Below, one piece after another: positions 1 through 13,298 of a stretch of DNA of 64,000 bases. A model generated the notes under the pieces. The model was not told the origin of the DNA and made no database searches. It saw only the letters and a program-made list of their open reading frames with translations. Source of the stretch: Hydrangea macrophylla (taxonomy: Eukaryota; Streptophyta; Magnoliopsida; Cornales; Hydrangeaceae); the NCBI GenBank assembly GCA_033977485.1, contig CM066988.1, forward strand, positions 32,980,001 to 33,044,000, in the 5' to 3' direction. Each line of letters opens with the position of its first letter. The first letter of the stretch is position 1. A program made the position numbers and the translations under genes.

Positions 1-211
1 GATTTTCTCATACATTCTTCAACGTTCAGGTTTCTCCCGAATACCCAATTTCTCCTTGTTTTATTTTGAATTTCAAAATTAGATTTGAAGAATCTTTGAA
101 GGATTTGAATTTTTTGGAAAATCTCCAAATTTCACCGGTCATCGTCATCATCGATCTTAAGAGGTAACCGATCCCTGGATTTGACGTTTGGTCAAAATCA
201 GGGTGTCTACA
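1..211 (-). mobile_element. Terminal part of a Tat/Ogre-like LTR
   Basis: The stretch ends with GGTGTCTACA, the same terminus as the Ogre/Tat LTRs at 45154 and 62739 and the LTR end at 2737. On the minus strand this is an LTR start (TGTAGACACC). The bases after 211 are not the polypurine tract seen next to the other termini, so this looks like the outer boundary of an element or solo LTR that extends left of the window. A TTTGAC and a GGTCAA core lie just before the end, as in the U3 of the intact element. The left boundary and target duplication are not visible. Confidence 0.5.
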
Positions 212-268
212 ATTATACAAACACATACACTGTGATCCTAAGAGGAGCAGAGGAGAAGGAAAAGACTG

Positions 269-285
269 GAGAAGAAGAAGAAAGA

Positions 286-335
<50 letters not shown>
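269..335. repeat. Purine (GA)n microsatellite
   Basis: GAAGAAGAAG passes into an almost pure GA dinucleotide run. Reading frames through it are only low-complexity R/E peptides. Confidence 0.9.
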
Positions 336-1900
336 TCAAACTCTTACCAGAGGTAACCCAGCACTCCTATTACATTCTACACCCATGTATGTCACCCACC
401 TATGCCCAGGACCCTCATGCACGTAGCCAAATAGAGCCTTTAGATCTGTACATGATCCATTGGCCATTAAAGCTTCATCAATGAAACTTGATTTTCAAAG
501 TGTACCCAAAGCCCCCATTTTACTACATCAAACAGACCCTCTTGAATCCCATGGATCCCCACAAGAGCAGTTTTTAAGTTGGACCATGTTTTGCCTAGAT
601 ATGCAAGCCGTTATTCCCATTTCACCCAAAAAGAATAATCCCATGGTTTATGTAGAAAACGAATGATCTATGGGTCTAGCTCCCAGTATATGATTGAGGA
701 CCCCTAAATGAAGGATTTGGCATTGGTCTCGTGCACATTTATGGAGGGATGAGTGCGATATGAATGAGAGAAGGTTTCTGGCAGTTCGCGTCTTGCAGCC
801 AGCGTCGGGATTGGCCGAAGAAGAAAGGGGTTGGATTGGGTCTTCGGGTTATAACAATTGGGTATGGGTCGGGTTCAAGTAGAGTCTAGGTGTGTGGTAA
901 AATGGGTAAGGTTTTGGGTAGGGTTGGGTTAATAAAACCCATAGACCACCTTTAGTAGAACAGTGTTGTTTTGACGCCCCGGGTCGGTGTGCAGGTTTGG
1001 ATCGGGTCTGGTCATGAGCGTATAAATGGACCAAATCTTATGGACAAAACCTATCTGTTTTGCTAAATTTTGACTAGTTCATTTTAAAGTGTGAGAGAAA
1101 CATCTTAGGTGATGGTTGAAGCTTATTAGAGAGATCAAACTCATAGATTAACTTACTTATCATGATTCCCAGTCAATTTAGCCCTCAAGTTCTATGAAGA
1201 ACTATAGATCATGGATCAAAGGGACTTACAAATATCCTATTGGAGATAAAATTCAATAGGAATTCTAGGTTATATGAATCATCCTTATGATAGATCATAC
1301 TTCCAAACCATCATGGAATTCAAAGAAAATACATATATACAATCATGTACGTATGGATCTAAACTAGAATAGAAGAATGAAATCAAAATTAAAAATCAAA
1401 AGTTAAAATCAATCTCTAATTAAGAATTATCAACAAAATCAAAAAAGACTTGGATCTAGCTATGTGAGCGTGTGAAGATCAAGAGCGAAAGAAGATGAGT
1501 GTTCTAACAAATAAAACATAGCAAAACTAGATCCAAGTCTTATAGATCTATATATAAAAGTAGGAATTAGAGATAAATGGTAATGTCTACCTCTTGGAGG
1601 ATTCTCAATTATGCTATAAAAGTTGATTCGAAGGATCTTCTTCTTCAAGTGTTCTTCAAGCTCTTCAAGCACTCATCCATGGAAATTAAGGGAGGTAGTT
1701 GAAGTCTAATTCTTCTAATCTAATTATCTTAAGATAAGTTGTACGGAAATTTCATTCATAACTTACTTCTTCTCTCTAGAAATTTCTCTTAAATTCTAAG
1801 TATATTCTTATATCTTGTAAGTATATTCACTTGTATTATCTCCTCTCCTCTTGTATAGTCTCTTGTATGTACTTCTGTATACTCTCTTGTGTGTACTTGT
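336..1900. other. Unassigned AT-rich spacer, probably old LTR sequence
   Basis: Only short chance reading frames occur here. A TGGGTCGGGTT-type low-complexity patch lies near 840-1000. The remainder resembles worn LTR sequence, but I see no terminus or target duplication that would delimit it. Confidence 0.4.
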
Positions 1901-2737
1901 GTATATTCTCTTGTGTGTCAAAGATGATCTTATATAGATATGTATACAAAGTTTTGAAAACTTAACTCTTAAGTTTCAGGGTTAAACCAGGATTTTTAGA
2001 GATCAGAAAAGGGTAAAAATGGCCATGTCAGTGCCTAAATGCAGTTTCCAGGTAATTTCCTTAGAGTGGGAACCTCCTAGAAGGATTTGGAACCAAAAAA
2101 TTGTGATAGAGAACACAACTTAGAGGTGGCAGTTATGGTGGGACCCGCCACCCCACTTTCCCAAACTGCCACTTAGTATTCCTCTCCCTCTGGTTGCCTA
2201 CAAGCCCTGTTTCAAGTTTCATGTCCACAGCTTTTCTAGATTTTTGTAAAAAATGCTTTTTGGTATCCAAAATCATCCGTTTATGTACCATTTGAAAGCT
2301 ATTGAGCTGACTTTCAATGTAAAAATATTCCAGGAGATTTTGAAATGAGAATTGAACTCTAATTGAAGCCCGAAAGTCCTCTAATACTTTCGTCATCTTT
2401 TTGAAATCAAACGACTTCTTTTTCAAAATTGCTTTTCAATGCGCATCGATTTTGAACTTTACTTTAAAGTTGAATCTCTAGATATGTAGAATACTGCATT
2501 TGGAACACTTCATGTTCATATAACCCTGAGTGAATATGAATTCTGAGAGACGAGTTTGACAAAAATTGGGATTTATACATGGAAAAAGGCTTTTCTGAAC
2601 TTGAAGTCACTTTCTGAAGTTCGATCATTCGATTGTGTGGAATCTAGTACGTTCCACAGGGTGCTTTTGATCATCGAATCCTCTAAGATGTTGTCTACCC
2701 TACATCCTATCAGTGTTGTCAAAATTGGGTGTCTACA
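1900..2737 (-). mobile_element. 3' LTR remnant of a second Tat/Ogre-like element
   Basis: The right end reads TGGGTGTCTACA and is followed directly by GTTTGCCCCTCTTTGGCAG, the same LTR/PPT junction as in the intact element at 45154. A TATA-like TCTTATATAGA lies near 1928-1938, about 800 bases inside the end, comparable to the intact LTR. The segment near 2290-2320 shares a GAAAGCTATTGA core with the intact LTR near 44583. The left limit is uncertain and may lie further left. Confidence 0.55.
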
Positions 2738-2960
2738 GTTTGCCCCTCTTTGGCAGAGCTTGTTGTGAACAACGTGAACTGCAAGTAAGTGCCAAAGCTA
2801 GAAGGCACCCAATAACCATACTGAGAGGTTTTAAGCTCCTCAGCACTGGATTCTGAACTCCACTATCTGAACCAAACCTGCATTACACTGGACAAGGAAA
2901 TGTCCAGGGCATAACATGCCGACAGCTTTGGAATAAAGCTGATTGAGAGTCCAACCGCAC
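2738..2960 (-). mobile_element. PPT and 3' internal remnant of the second Tat/Ogre-like element
   Basis: The PPT (minus strand, GCCAAAGAGGGGCAAAC) abuts the LTR end. The following bases, including AGTGCCAAAGCT, align by eye with 45155-45225 of the intact element. Similarity fades after roughly 200 bases, so the element is truncated here. Confidence 0.5.
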
Positions 2961-2989
2961 AATAATTAATACATATAAATATCGCTCAG

Positions 2990-5330
2990 CTCATGTTATT
3001 GTTCTGTACCTTAGGATACTGTTAGTCTTTTATCAAAAGACACATTCTTTCACTGGCATAGTAAAGGTCTCATCAACAACATGTAAACAATTAAACATAT
3101 TATAACATTTCATCATAGAATACATTCTCCTTTCATTTATGTGCTTGTGCATGTCAATGCATGACCAATGCAACTACCTTCGCGTCGGGATGCTAAATCC
3201 TCGACCTGAACAATGAACTCATAACACTTATCTGAACTACTCAGTTATTAACCCATTCTCGTCACTTTCTCTTTCTCATCCATCTGTCGCCTAACTAGAA
3301 ATCTAATTGTCGCCCAACTGGCACTCTCACTGTCGCCCAACTGGCACTCTACTCAAATCTACTTCTCATTCTCATTCGCATTTCTCATTCAATCACATAT
3401 CACTCTCATACGATGCATACTAGCACATGTCATGAAATGCATGTGTCCACTATCAATTACTAGTATACCTCTCTACTTCTTTTATTTACTTGATTAACAT
3501 GTCATGCGTTAGCTACTCTGATTTGCAATCACCGCAAAATGTGAATCCTAACATCTTACCAGCGTAAACATAACATATAAACATGGATTGCATAACAAGG
3601 ATTTGATACCAGTAAACATATATATAAAACCTTTAACATGCTCATAGCACTACTATTACACGAATAATCATAGCAATACAGATTCTAGAGAAATATAGCA
3701 TCGTAACAACACATTACTATATCATACATCGTACATGTAACTTAAGAACCTTTAATCAATATTATTAGGATTAGATTGGGGTTAGAAAACTCACCTTGAC
3801 TCACCGATCCTCAGAAGTAGCGATGCGTCAAGTTCTACGACAATAAATAGAAGAAACATAATGAAGTGTAAGTGCTAACTACAGGGACATTTTTGGTAAT
3901 TATACCAAATGAGGTTATAAACATCAAGGTAGTGATCTATGTGTTATTCTAAGTCTAATGTCATTCATTAGACTCAAATCAGAGTCTGTCATGTTTTTCA
4001 AGTTAAAAGGCAAGGCTTTCTATGCTAACGCAGGTGGTAAAGACAAGCTGTATTTTCTACCGAGTCGAATAATCACGAAACTGTAGGATAACGTTCTAGA
4101 CATTATTTTGAGACTCTGGGAACTGACTGCGTATTTTTCGAAATCCTAGATTAATTAATATGAATTATTGAAGAGAATATATATACCAAAAAATACCCGA
4201 AAAGGGATTTTATACATAAGTACATCCAAACTAAGGAATCAATGCTTGGAAGTATTTTTAATAAATACTATACTTTAAAACACACTACCAGCAGTTTCCT
4301 TATAATTTTCGGAGTTCATTTAGTATTTATAATTTTGTAATACTACGAAAATGGCTTCTTAATTATTAAAAATGCTAAATATTTATTTTGACTTTTTAAT
4401 TTATAGCATATAATTAAATAGTCCCAAAGTCATTACCTTAATTTTCTACAATATGTAAATATGTGTAGGTATTTAAGTACTACTATTTAAATGCCATTGA
4501 AAACCCTTTATTTAATACATATATGATACTAAATAATTATTACTTATATTTTTGAAGTAATATAATTATACTCAATATATTAAGAATACTATATAATAAT
4601 ATTCTATAATTTGAAACATGAATAATACATTTATAAACCATTTAATTTATAATAATTTAAACTATTTAAATCTATTATTAAGTAAATTATAATAATAATA
4701 ATCGGATAACCCGAACCGACCCTATTAAACGGGTTACGTACCCGCTTATACTAACGTAAGGGTCCAACCTTATGACCCATCAAGTTAGCCCATGACCGAC
4801 CCGAGCTATACAAACTACCCGTACAAAGAAACAATGGAACCCGATTCTAAACCCATTTGTGTTGAACCTAACCCAAACCCGTAACCCTATTATACATGTA
4901 ATCTGACCCAACCCGTTAACCCTACTTGTATCAAACCCAAACCTGGATCCATAACCAACCATTTACACATTGTAGCCCACCCCGAATACCCGAACTAAAC
5001 CAAGACGCCAAAACGACGTCGTCCAACTTAAGTTGGCTCGTGGGTTAATTTAACCCAACACGAACCCGAACTCGTGCCCATCTATACACACATGCTGACT
5101 AATACCCAGACTCGACTCTAACCTGCATGTTATAACCTAAAACCATAAATGGGTTGGGTCTTCTCCGGCGAGATGACCTGCCGCAGGCGAGGCGTGATCC
5201 GCCAGAGAAACTTCCAAGCCTTGTTTCTCTCTCGTTTCTCCATAGAAATCGATGAAACCAATGGGAAGAGCTTCATCTCCCTCCCCTTTACAACTTACTA
5301 CAAGATGGATGCCTAGTTATCTCATTTATA
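2990..5330 (-). mobile_element. Probable worn chromovirus-type LTR sequence
   Basis: No gene is visible. There is a short direct repeat (TGTCGCCCAACTGGCACTCT, twice near 3308-3350), a very AT-rich stretch near 4370-4690, and a patch full of ACCCGAACC-like words near 4700-5170. The segment near 3780-3860 resembles 38830-38880 of the chromovirus LTR in composition and order (a CTCACTGA-type motif, then an AGTAG run). No terminal TG..CA pair or target duplication was found, so the assignment is tentative. Confidence 0.3.
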
Positions 5331-5577
5331 GGTCGAACCAGTCAATTATCATTTTCGGTCAAAAACGAGAATAACGGTCTGCATGGCTAATCAAACATAC
5401 TCGATTCTTGAATAGATTCAAGAGGAGTTCGACGTGTATCATTCCAAACATATTGATGTAACTTAGAGATGTTTTGATGAGAGTTTAAAATCAAGTTCTC
5501 AAGGTGGTGTTCTAATGGCCGCCAGAGCTAGTCCAAAGCTTAAGGCTATGCTTGGGCTCTTGCATGTTGGTCTAAAG

Positions 5578-5612
5578 AGTGTGTGTGTGTGTATGTGTGT
5601 GTGTGTGTGTGA
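5578..5612. repeat. (GT)n microsatellite
   Basis: Near-perfect GT dinucleotide run with one interruption. Confidence 0.9.
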
Positions 5613-5830
5613 GACATACAAGGGTACAAAAGGTGAAAGAGAGGTTGGGTTTACCTCAGGGAAGTCTGAGTCTCTCTCTATCTTCTTTGATCTCTCTCTT
5701 CTTCTTCCTTCTTCTTCTTCCTTCTTCTTCAGCCTTCACTAGTCCTCTGTGGGTGAGTGTGTGTGCAGAGAGAGGTAGAGAGGGGGAAACAGAAATGGTG
5801 AGTGTGTGGTGATAAATGGAAGTAAGTGTG

Positions 5831-5862
5831 TGTGTGTATGTGTGTGCGCGCGCGCGCGTGTG
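5831..5862. repeat. Compound (GT)n(CG)n microsatellite
   Basis: A GT run passes directly into CGCGCGCGCG and back to GT. Alternating purine-pyrimidine DNA of this kind can adopt left-handed Z form. Confidence 0.85.
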
Positions 5863-6539
5863 GTTTTAATGGTAGTTTATGGGGTCCACATCTCGGATAA
5901 AGTCCTAGTGCTCTGTTAAACACCTATTGATCAATACTTTATCTTATCTTAGGAAAAAAACATGTATCAAGCAATAGTTAAATCGAATCTATAGGTAATC
6001 TTAACATGGAAAGGGGTTATCACATCTATCATGAGAATCATAATGGCAAAGCCTTCTTATCCTCAAGTGTTTCTAAACCCTAGGCTAGCTGACTATTCCA
6101 AGATCCATCTCAGGAATTTCGTCAGTGCCTAAACTTCTCATCGATATGATAAGTCATTTTAGCAAAAATCTAAGGAAGCTATCTCTCCATGAATGCTAAG
6201 CGTCAAATCGTCTAGTGGCTAACCTGCCCAAAACAGATACCATCTTAGTTTCGGTGCTAACCAAATGAGTATCTAAAAGGTCATAGCTTAAAAGTGTTGG
6301 ACAGACAGTGAAGGCCTAAACCTAGACTTGGATACCAACCTTGTAACTGATGGAAAAACCGGTTCCAGTGTGTAGCGGAAGGAAAGATACAATTCAAAAT
6401 TTTAGATCTACTTCTCGTTTATATTACATGCAATATATATACATACACATATATATACACTTATATATTCTAGTTGGAGCGCACAGGGAATTTAATTGTG
6501 TCATTTCATGTGGTTAAGTGGTTGTTAAAAGTGTATAAT
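5863..6539. other. Unassigned spacer
   Basis: There are no convincing reading frames. The segment near 6335-6365 (CTTGGATACCAACC, then GGAAAAACCGGTTCC) faintly recalls a copia primer-binding-site/LTR junction on the minus strand, but it is too degraded to assign. Confidence 0.3.
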
Positions 6540-8082
6540 TGTCACGCCCCGAAAACTGAAGCGCGAGGAAAGAGAAAAGATAGAGAGAAAAGAATTAAAA
6601 TCCAATCACAATGCGGAAGCAACTTTGGAAACCCACGGGATTCCTACAAGGATGACTTACTAATACATAAATCCAAAATGGACTTACATGTTAACGAGTC
6701 CATCAAAGATGAAAGCAATTGAAATCACATTAAAAAGCCTTTCCGGGCAAGCACTATATCAAGTAGAAAAGGAAAAGTTACAATGAATTTGATAAAAGGT
6801 CATTTTTGACAGTTGCTGAATTTTAAAACACCTGTAAGTAACTATATCTTTGAAATTTTCACATTCTGTTTGCGTTAGTCCATGTAAAATTCGATTCTGC
6901 ACAACTTTCGTCTAATGACATTTTTTCCAACTCTGCACCATTTGGGCAGAAAAAAAAATAGTAGCCATTTTTTTTTTTGACAGCAACATGACAGCACTTT
7001 GACAGCATTATAAAGTGTCTCCAATTATGCTAAATCCTCAAGTTTAAACCTCAATGCATGACTAAATAAGTCCTAAATGACATATAACACATGCCTAGAC
7101 CAAACGGAACTTCATATACTCGAAATTTATTAAAAACGAGAAGTGAAAGAGATAAAGAGAGGAAAAAGGGGAGAGGGAGAGATTGGGTGAGGGATATAGG
7201 GAGAGATAGGGAGAGAGATATAGGGAATGTATTCTAAACACACACACATGTGTATTTTCACATTCGGAAACCTTTTAAAAACATATATATACATAATTCC
7301 AACATAGATAAAAGGAAAGAATATTTGAGAAAGGGAAAGAGATCAAAGAGGGGAGAGGAGAGAAGGAGAATGGAAGAGATTTAGAACGTTTAAATGTTTG
7401 AAACCTTGTTGGAATTAAAAGAGGGTTTTGATCCGGTAAGGACCCAACTATAAAACGAACTAAACTACAACAAATGAACTCTCATAAAAGCAACCATCCA
7501 AACCAATCCGGCAAGGATTCAAACAAAAGAGGAAAACAAATAATTGACATGTAAATCAAAAAGACAAGAACTTAAAGAGGTTCAATGACCTCGAAAAGTA
7601 AATACATCATCATAAAGTGAGTTTAACAATTGAAAGAAATAACCATGAAAGCAAGGGCTAACACTTGTCCCATTAAAATCAAAGAAGCTTCTCAAATACA
7701 AGAGATAAGAGCCTAAGCTCACGAAGTTTTTGTAAAACCTTAATACTCTAAGTTTCAAAGCATTAAACATTTACAATCTTCCAAAGTGACTGAATCAACA
7801 AGAGAGCTATTCATATACATAACTAAGCATGAGTCTTCAAAATTGAACAAAATGCCTCATAGTTCACGCGTCGGGTCACATATGCCCTTTGCCCTTATCA
7901 AGCTTACCTGAAAAATGTTTTGTCATTTTTATGAGAACGACGACTCGTAGAAAACATTGTAACAAGTCTATATGCTATCCATGACTAAAATGAAATGAGG
8001 TGCAATGATTTGCCACCATGGCTACAATGAAATGTTTAAAGCCGCAAGGCTATGCATGACAAATGCACATCTCTCTCGTTAC

Positions 8083-10914
8083 CGGACTGTAACACCCCGT
8101 AATTTTCAAGATATAAATATTTATTTTTATATGTTAATGTGGCCACCTAAATTTTTATATGTGATAAATTAGCTATGGGTATTTATGTTTATGGTTATAT
8201 ATCTATGTGTATTAATTTTTTTAGTACAAATTACGATGTGAATATTTTTATAAACTTAAGTGATGGGATAAATTTGTGTAAGTTTAAATTTTAAAGAATT
8301 GATGTATTTATAATTTAGTAGTGTTTACAGGGACCGTAAATATTCTAAACAATGTATTTAACATAAGAATTAAGTACCTGGGTCATGGGTACCCAATGGG
8401 TAACTCATTTTAGTACTTCGCAATGCATTTTGGGGTCATATGAGGTATTTTTATGAAGGGGTTAAAATGAAAACGGGATTATGTCTTGTTAACCCTATAT
8501 TAGTTCTCCCAACAATACATTCACCCCTACTATCTCAACCCTAGCCACCAAGGGAAGATAAGAAAAAGAGAAAGAGAAAGAGAAAGAGGGAGAGAAAAGA
8601 GAATAAAGAAATAGAGAGGAAGAGAAAGAGAGAGGAAGAAGACGAAGAGGAAGAATGAGAATGATCGTTGAATCATATGCGGTGCATTCGTCGTGGTTAA
8701 CGTCGATTCATATCTTTGTGGGATTTGGCACAATTGGTGAGTTAAATATATATATATATATATTTGGGTATATATATACACACGTGGGTATATATGTATA
8801 CGCAATTGAATCAATCATTGCAAGTTAAATGTTTGGATTGATATACAAATTTTAGTATCGTATGCGATTCGTTGATTTGGATCCTAGTATTACCCAAATA
8901 GATATGGTTATACGTTGATAAACTAATGTTCAGATTCATGAGATTAACCTAGGGAGAAAGAAAAATAAATTAATTAAATAAGTAGGAAAATTCATTTTTA
9001 TTGGTTTTTCTATGATCGCTGAATTTTCAAAACATTGTACAGAATCGTTTGTTCAGAATGTTAGCTTTCTGTCCGCGTTGTCCCATGTAAAATGCAATTC
9101 TGCACACTTTTCGTTTAATGCATTTTTCCCAATTCCGTACCGTTTGGGTAGAAACTTTAAATTTTAGAAGCAGTTTTTATTATGTGTAAATCTGCAAAAT
9201 TTGTATTTTATAATTATTTTATGAATGTCGTATGTCTTAGTGTGAATTAAAAGAAATTATTTGGAAATATTTGATTTCTCGTGTAATGTTGGGCTTTGTG
9301 AAATTTATGGCTGTGTGATAAATTTTAAAGTTGGACTTCGTGAAAATTTTGACTGTGTGAAATTGAAACATATAAGGTTGGACTTCATGAATTTATGACT
9401 ATGTGAAAATCTGTAATGTTGGAATTCGAAGAAAATTATGACTGTGAGGTAAACTGTGTGAATAACTTGAAGAGTTATCCCTTGTAAAGTTGGGTGATGT
9501 GATATTTCACTGTGTGAAATTATTGAGTTATGACTGTGTGATAAACTGTGTGAATAATTTATATCCCTTATTAAGTTTGGGCTTCGTGATAACTTTACTG
9601 TGTGATTATCTGTATGATTAACCTTAAAAGAGAACTTAATGTTAAGAATAAAATTCTTAGTGTTCACTACTTCCCATTGTTGTGTTATTGTTTTTGGTAG
9701 CTCGCACTCTTTTGCCAGTGGCTTCGTGATCAAGCTGGCCTTAGCCTTATGCTCGGCTTATATTGTATAGACGTCTTGACATATTGACCAGCCGTCTGTT
9801 GTGTATACCTGGTTTGGTTGATACCCCAACCAAACTGGCACCGGAGTGGGTGTTATGTTGGTAATATGTCCGGGCACACATGGGATATATGTGTGGGCTG
9901 TACCATGGAGGGTGGCCAAGTGGTGAACCTAGGGAACACAATGATAAATTAAAGGCTAATAAATAATGATAATGGAGTATTTCATAAGACTGATAAGTTT
10001 GGAATAATGAATGCGACGTTTAAGTTAGAATGTGGAAATGTTGTTTACGGACTTGTTTGCTTGATTTGTGACAGTTTCTATTTCATTTTTCTATGTAATA
10101 TATTCTATGTACAGGATGGTGGGTCCACTAACTTTTATGCAGGGTTGACTCACTATATTTTGGAATGGTAAGGTAGTAAGTGGAATTTATTTAAATTTTT
10201 CGGGTGAGACCTCATCGCCACCACATGGAAGGAAACTATCGCTTGTCCTGAAGTGTGAGTGGAACTACTCTCTTGCCCGATAATTTCTTATTTTACTGTG
10301 TGGTATTCTAAGGGACTGTGCGTTATCCCAAAGACTTCGTTATTATGTTATTTATTTAACTCACACCAGTACCGTGTGTACTGACCCGTGTGATTTTATC
10401 ACTGAGTGCGTTCTTCGTGGAGCGTAGCCGGGTTCTTATTTTCAGGAATAGTTCGTGTTACCGGTTGGAGTAAATTTTGTGATTCAGAGATCTACAAGTG
10501 GATTTTAATTGTTTTTTATTTTGCTTCGTGATCTTGATTTATTTATTTCTTGGCATTGTGGGCCATGTTGTATTTTATTATTTTCGGGTTATGGGACGAT
10601 TGTAATAGTTCTGATTAAAATTTTGTAAAAATGTGGATTTCTTTTTTTGTTATGGCAACATAATTCTCTTTATTATTGTAAATTGTAATTTAGAATTTTA
10701 TCATGGAGATCTCAATGAAAATGATTATTTTTTTTTTGTTACTTAAAGTTTGTGAATTATTTTAAAGAGGAACATTCTTCAGCAAAGTTTTCTATTTCAA
10801 ATGTGTTACAAGTTGATTGTATTTTTCACTCTCAGATTTTTGGGCAATTAAATACTGGTTGGGATATTATTGAATGGGTATTTGGTTGTCTAAAAATCGG
10901 GGTGTGACACGGAC
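8083..10914 (+). mobile_element. Solo LTR of a chromovirus-type gypsy element, with target duplication
   Basis: The LTR runs from TGTAACACCCCG at 8088 to CGGGGTGTGACA at 10909 (2822 bp). It is flanked by identical 5-bp duplications CGGAC at 8083-8087 and 10910-10914. Nothing coding lies inside, as expected from unequal recombination between the two LTRs of a complete element. The termini match the plus-strand form of the chromovirus LTR found at 36768-39761. A (TA)n run lies at 8749-8762 and a diverged repeat block at 9285-9610. Confidence 0.9.
9285..9610 (+). repeat. Diverged tandem repeat inside the solo LTR
   Basis: Five to six diverged copies of a unit built on GTTGGACTTCGTGAA followed by ATGACTGTGTGAAA, spaced roughly 40-65 bp. 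A reading frame on the opposite strand through it is only a repeat artefact. Confidence 0.7.
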
Positions 10915-11643
10915 CATGAGCCACCCACGCATGGAGTGTAGCATACCAACTTCCGGGAGCTACCCGAATATAGTTTGGAATTTGAATGTTTCTAAGGGTC
11001 ATTCTCCCTGTCTCACATCACAACCCACATTCGGATTTCTTAAATCAAAATTCCCACACATGGGGTTTTTCTATCTTTTTCAAATAAAACCTTTAAGTCG
11101 TGATACGTGAATGCTTGCCGATCTGGCCTCAATACATGAAATGTTTAAAATGACATTATAGATGCTCCAACAAAATAGTGAACACAGTAATTCTTGCATG
11201 TTGAGCATGTATTAAAGACATCAAGAGTTGAATTAAAATTCATAATATAGCACTCCTAACAAGGGTTTCTAAACTAACGTCCTAACATGCTTTTACACAT
11301 AAAGGGAGCATCCTAAGCATATCTAGCATCATGTAATCAAGTTAAGTACAATCAAAACATGAAATTCACAATCTAGCATACAATCTCCAAATTGCCACTT
11401 TGAGGAAAAATAATACATGTGTCCATATTAGTCCCTTAACATCATTTTAATTACATTTAATGATCGGGAGAGAACAAATCCTGTTTATACGCCTTAATTC
11501 ACGTTTGTTAGTACATTTTTATCCTATTTTTGTATATTTTTATTTTATTTTAGTTTTTATTTTCTGACAGAAATTGGAAGAAATCAAGTATACCAGGCTA
11601 AATAGGGTAAAAAAGCAGAGCAAAAGAAGCAAGAAAATCCACA

Positions 11644-11741
11644 TCGCGCGCGCGGCCCGCTCGCGCGAAACCCGGAATATCGCTCGCGCGATCCGCGCGC
11701 ACGACTTCCCAATATCGCGCTCGCGCGGCCCGCTCACGCGA
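11644..11741. repeat. CpG-rich palindromic word cluster in Athila-type LTR
   Basis: Three variants of one dyad word of about 25 bp: TCGC(G/T)CGCGCG, then (G/A)(C/T)CC, then GC(T/G)CGCGCGA. They are separated by 12-15 bp. The cluster stands out sharply from AT-rich flanks and ends about 142 bp upstream of the TATA box. A copy is present in the 3' LTR at 18654-18752. Confidence 0.85.
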
Positions 11742-11883
11742 CATGTGTAAAAATGGAACTTGCGTATTTCAGTATACTGATGATTCCTACGCGAAAGAAA
11801 CTGCCTAATTACGTCCAGATTGCAAAATATAGCAGTTTTAGTGCGTTTCGGAGTAGGAAAGCTTCCAAAACATGTTGTAAATC

Positions 11884-11891
11884 TATATATA
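11884..11891 (+). promoter_or_regulatory. Probable TATA box of the Athila-type LTR
   Basis: TATATATA followed by CCC, in the middle of the LTR and downstream of the palindrome cluster. Position and composition fit a retrotransposon promoter. No transcript evidence is available. Confidence 0.55.
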
Positions 11892-12800
11892 CCCTATTTT
11901 ATTTCAATTCAGGGGTTGACAATTATTATACACACAATATACAACCATACTTTCAGCCATTGAAGGGAGGGAAGCAAGGAGAAGAAGAAGAAGACCAAGG
12001 ATTCCCATGGCCTCCTTCATCAACTACTTGCCATCCGCCGCATCTATGGGCAACTAGACTCAAGATCTAGGGTTTCAATGAAACGCTAGCCAAGTAATAG
12101 GGTTTATTTATGTTTTTATTTTAGTTTTATTATGTATGGATGACAGTTACATGTTCCGAGGATTTTTATAAATAAATCGAGCTTCTAATTGATTAAATCA
12201 TCACTTTCAAAGTTTACTCTTGTCTTTGATCTATTTTGACTGTGATGTGCTCAATGATCTATGTTTGCTGTGCTTATATAGGTTATTTACATGTAATGGT
12301 GCTTTATTGAATCGTGCTATCAAGTATCCGAATAGTCCATGCCTAGGTTAGACGGATTATGTCACAACCCTAGTTCAGTGTGGGATAATTCGTGCTAACC
12401 AAAGATGGATTATGTTGGTGCTTGAACCATAGTTATTTTCTTGACGGAGGAATTGGGCTTGTAGCTATAATTCCCCATTATTATCCAACTTAATAATCTA
12501 ATTGAATGCATAAATATTTCTATTATGAAGCTAGTGGTGGATTTGCAATCTAAAGTTCCCTAAACATATTTATAAAAATAATATTTAATTGCCTTCATAA
12601 TTTAGATTTAATTTCATTAGTTTCATTAATTTAATTAAAATTCAAATCAAAATCTCGTTTTCATAATTAATTAGATTTAGGTTTTAAAATTAAGAGTTGT
12701 AGTAATTCAATCTTTGTGGGTTCGACCTTTACTTCCACACTGCAAATCTTTAGAAAAGTAAAGTATACTTTTATATCTTGATCTTGACAACATCAATTTT

Positions 12801-12818
12801 TGGCGCCGTTGCCGGGGA
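12801..12818 (+). other. Primer-binding site, tRNA-Asp type
   Basis: TGGCGCCGTTGCCGGGGA lies five bases after the LTR end and is complementary to the acceptor end of plant tRNA-Asp, as is usual for Athila elements. Confidence 0.9.
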
Positions 12819-13298
12819 TTGCATTACTACCTTTAGTTTTATAATCTTAGTTTAGTTAATTCGTAAATATTAGATTAGTTTTTTTTTTTTCCTTTTCTTA
12901 TTTTTTCGTTTTTGTTTTAAGTTACTAACTTTTCTTTTTATTTTTTAGTTTCTCGAGTCGTCAAAATTCTAACGATTTCGAGTGGATTAGCTAATCACAT
13001 CAAAGGAGCTTACGCGAAAAAAAATAAAATAAAAAAATTCAAGTAAATTGCTTCTTGTGAAATTCGCTTTAAACCGCTGTAAGTCAGGGCGCTGTGACGC
13101 ACTATTTGCATTAGTTTAGGAGTGATTGTTCACGTGCATTAGCTAGGAAACCCGGGACGTTGGGCTTGACGCGGTCATTGCATTACAGGATAATATTCAT
13201 GTATCATAGTAGTTGTGTGCCTGTTGTCTGATTTGCGTGATTAATTTTGCATTTAATTGAGTCAATTTTTATTTTAGTTTAGTTTTCTTTGTAAGTTT

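Larger units (their letters stand above)
11461..12795 (+). repeat. 5' LTR of the Athila-type element
   Basis: 1335 bp, from TGATCGGGAG to GACAACATCA. It holds a CpG-rich palindrome cluster at 11644-11741 and a TATATATA box at 11884-11891. It differs from the 3' LTR by scattered substitutions and by a segment of about 55 bp near 11842-11885 that is missing from the 3' copy, so the insertion is not recent. Confidence 0.92.

Noticed and set aside
5515..5812. Short plus-strand frames rich in C, V and S
   Set aside because: They are produced by the GT and CT simple repeats.
3900..6300. Possible host gene fragments
   Set aside because: No frame exceeded about 80 codons and no motif, splice pattern or codon bias was convincing.
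9305..9733. 142-residue minus-strand frame
   Set aside because: It runs through the diverged repeat of the solo LTR and is H/S-rich low complexity.
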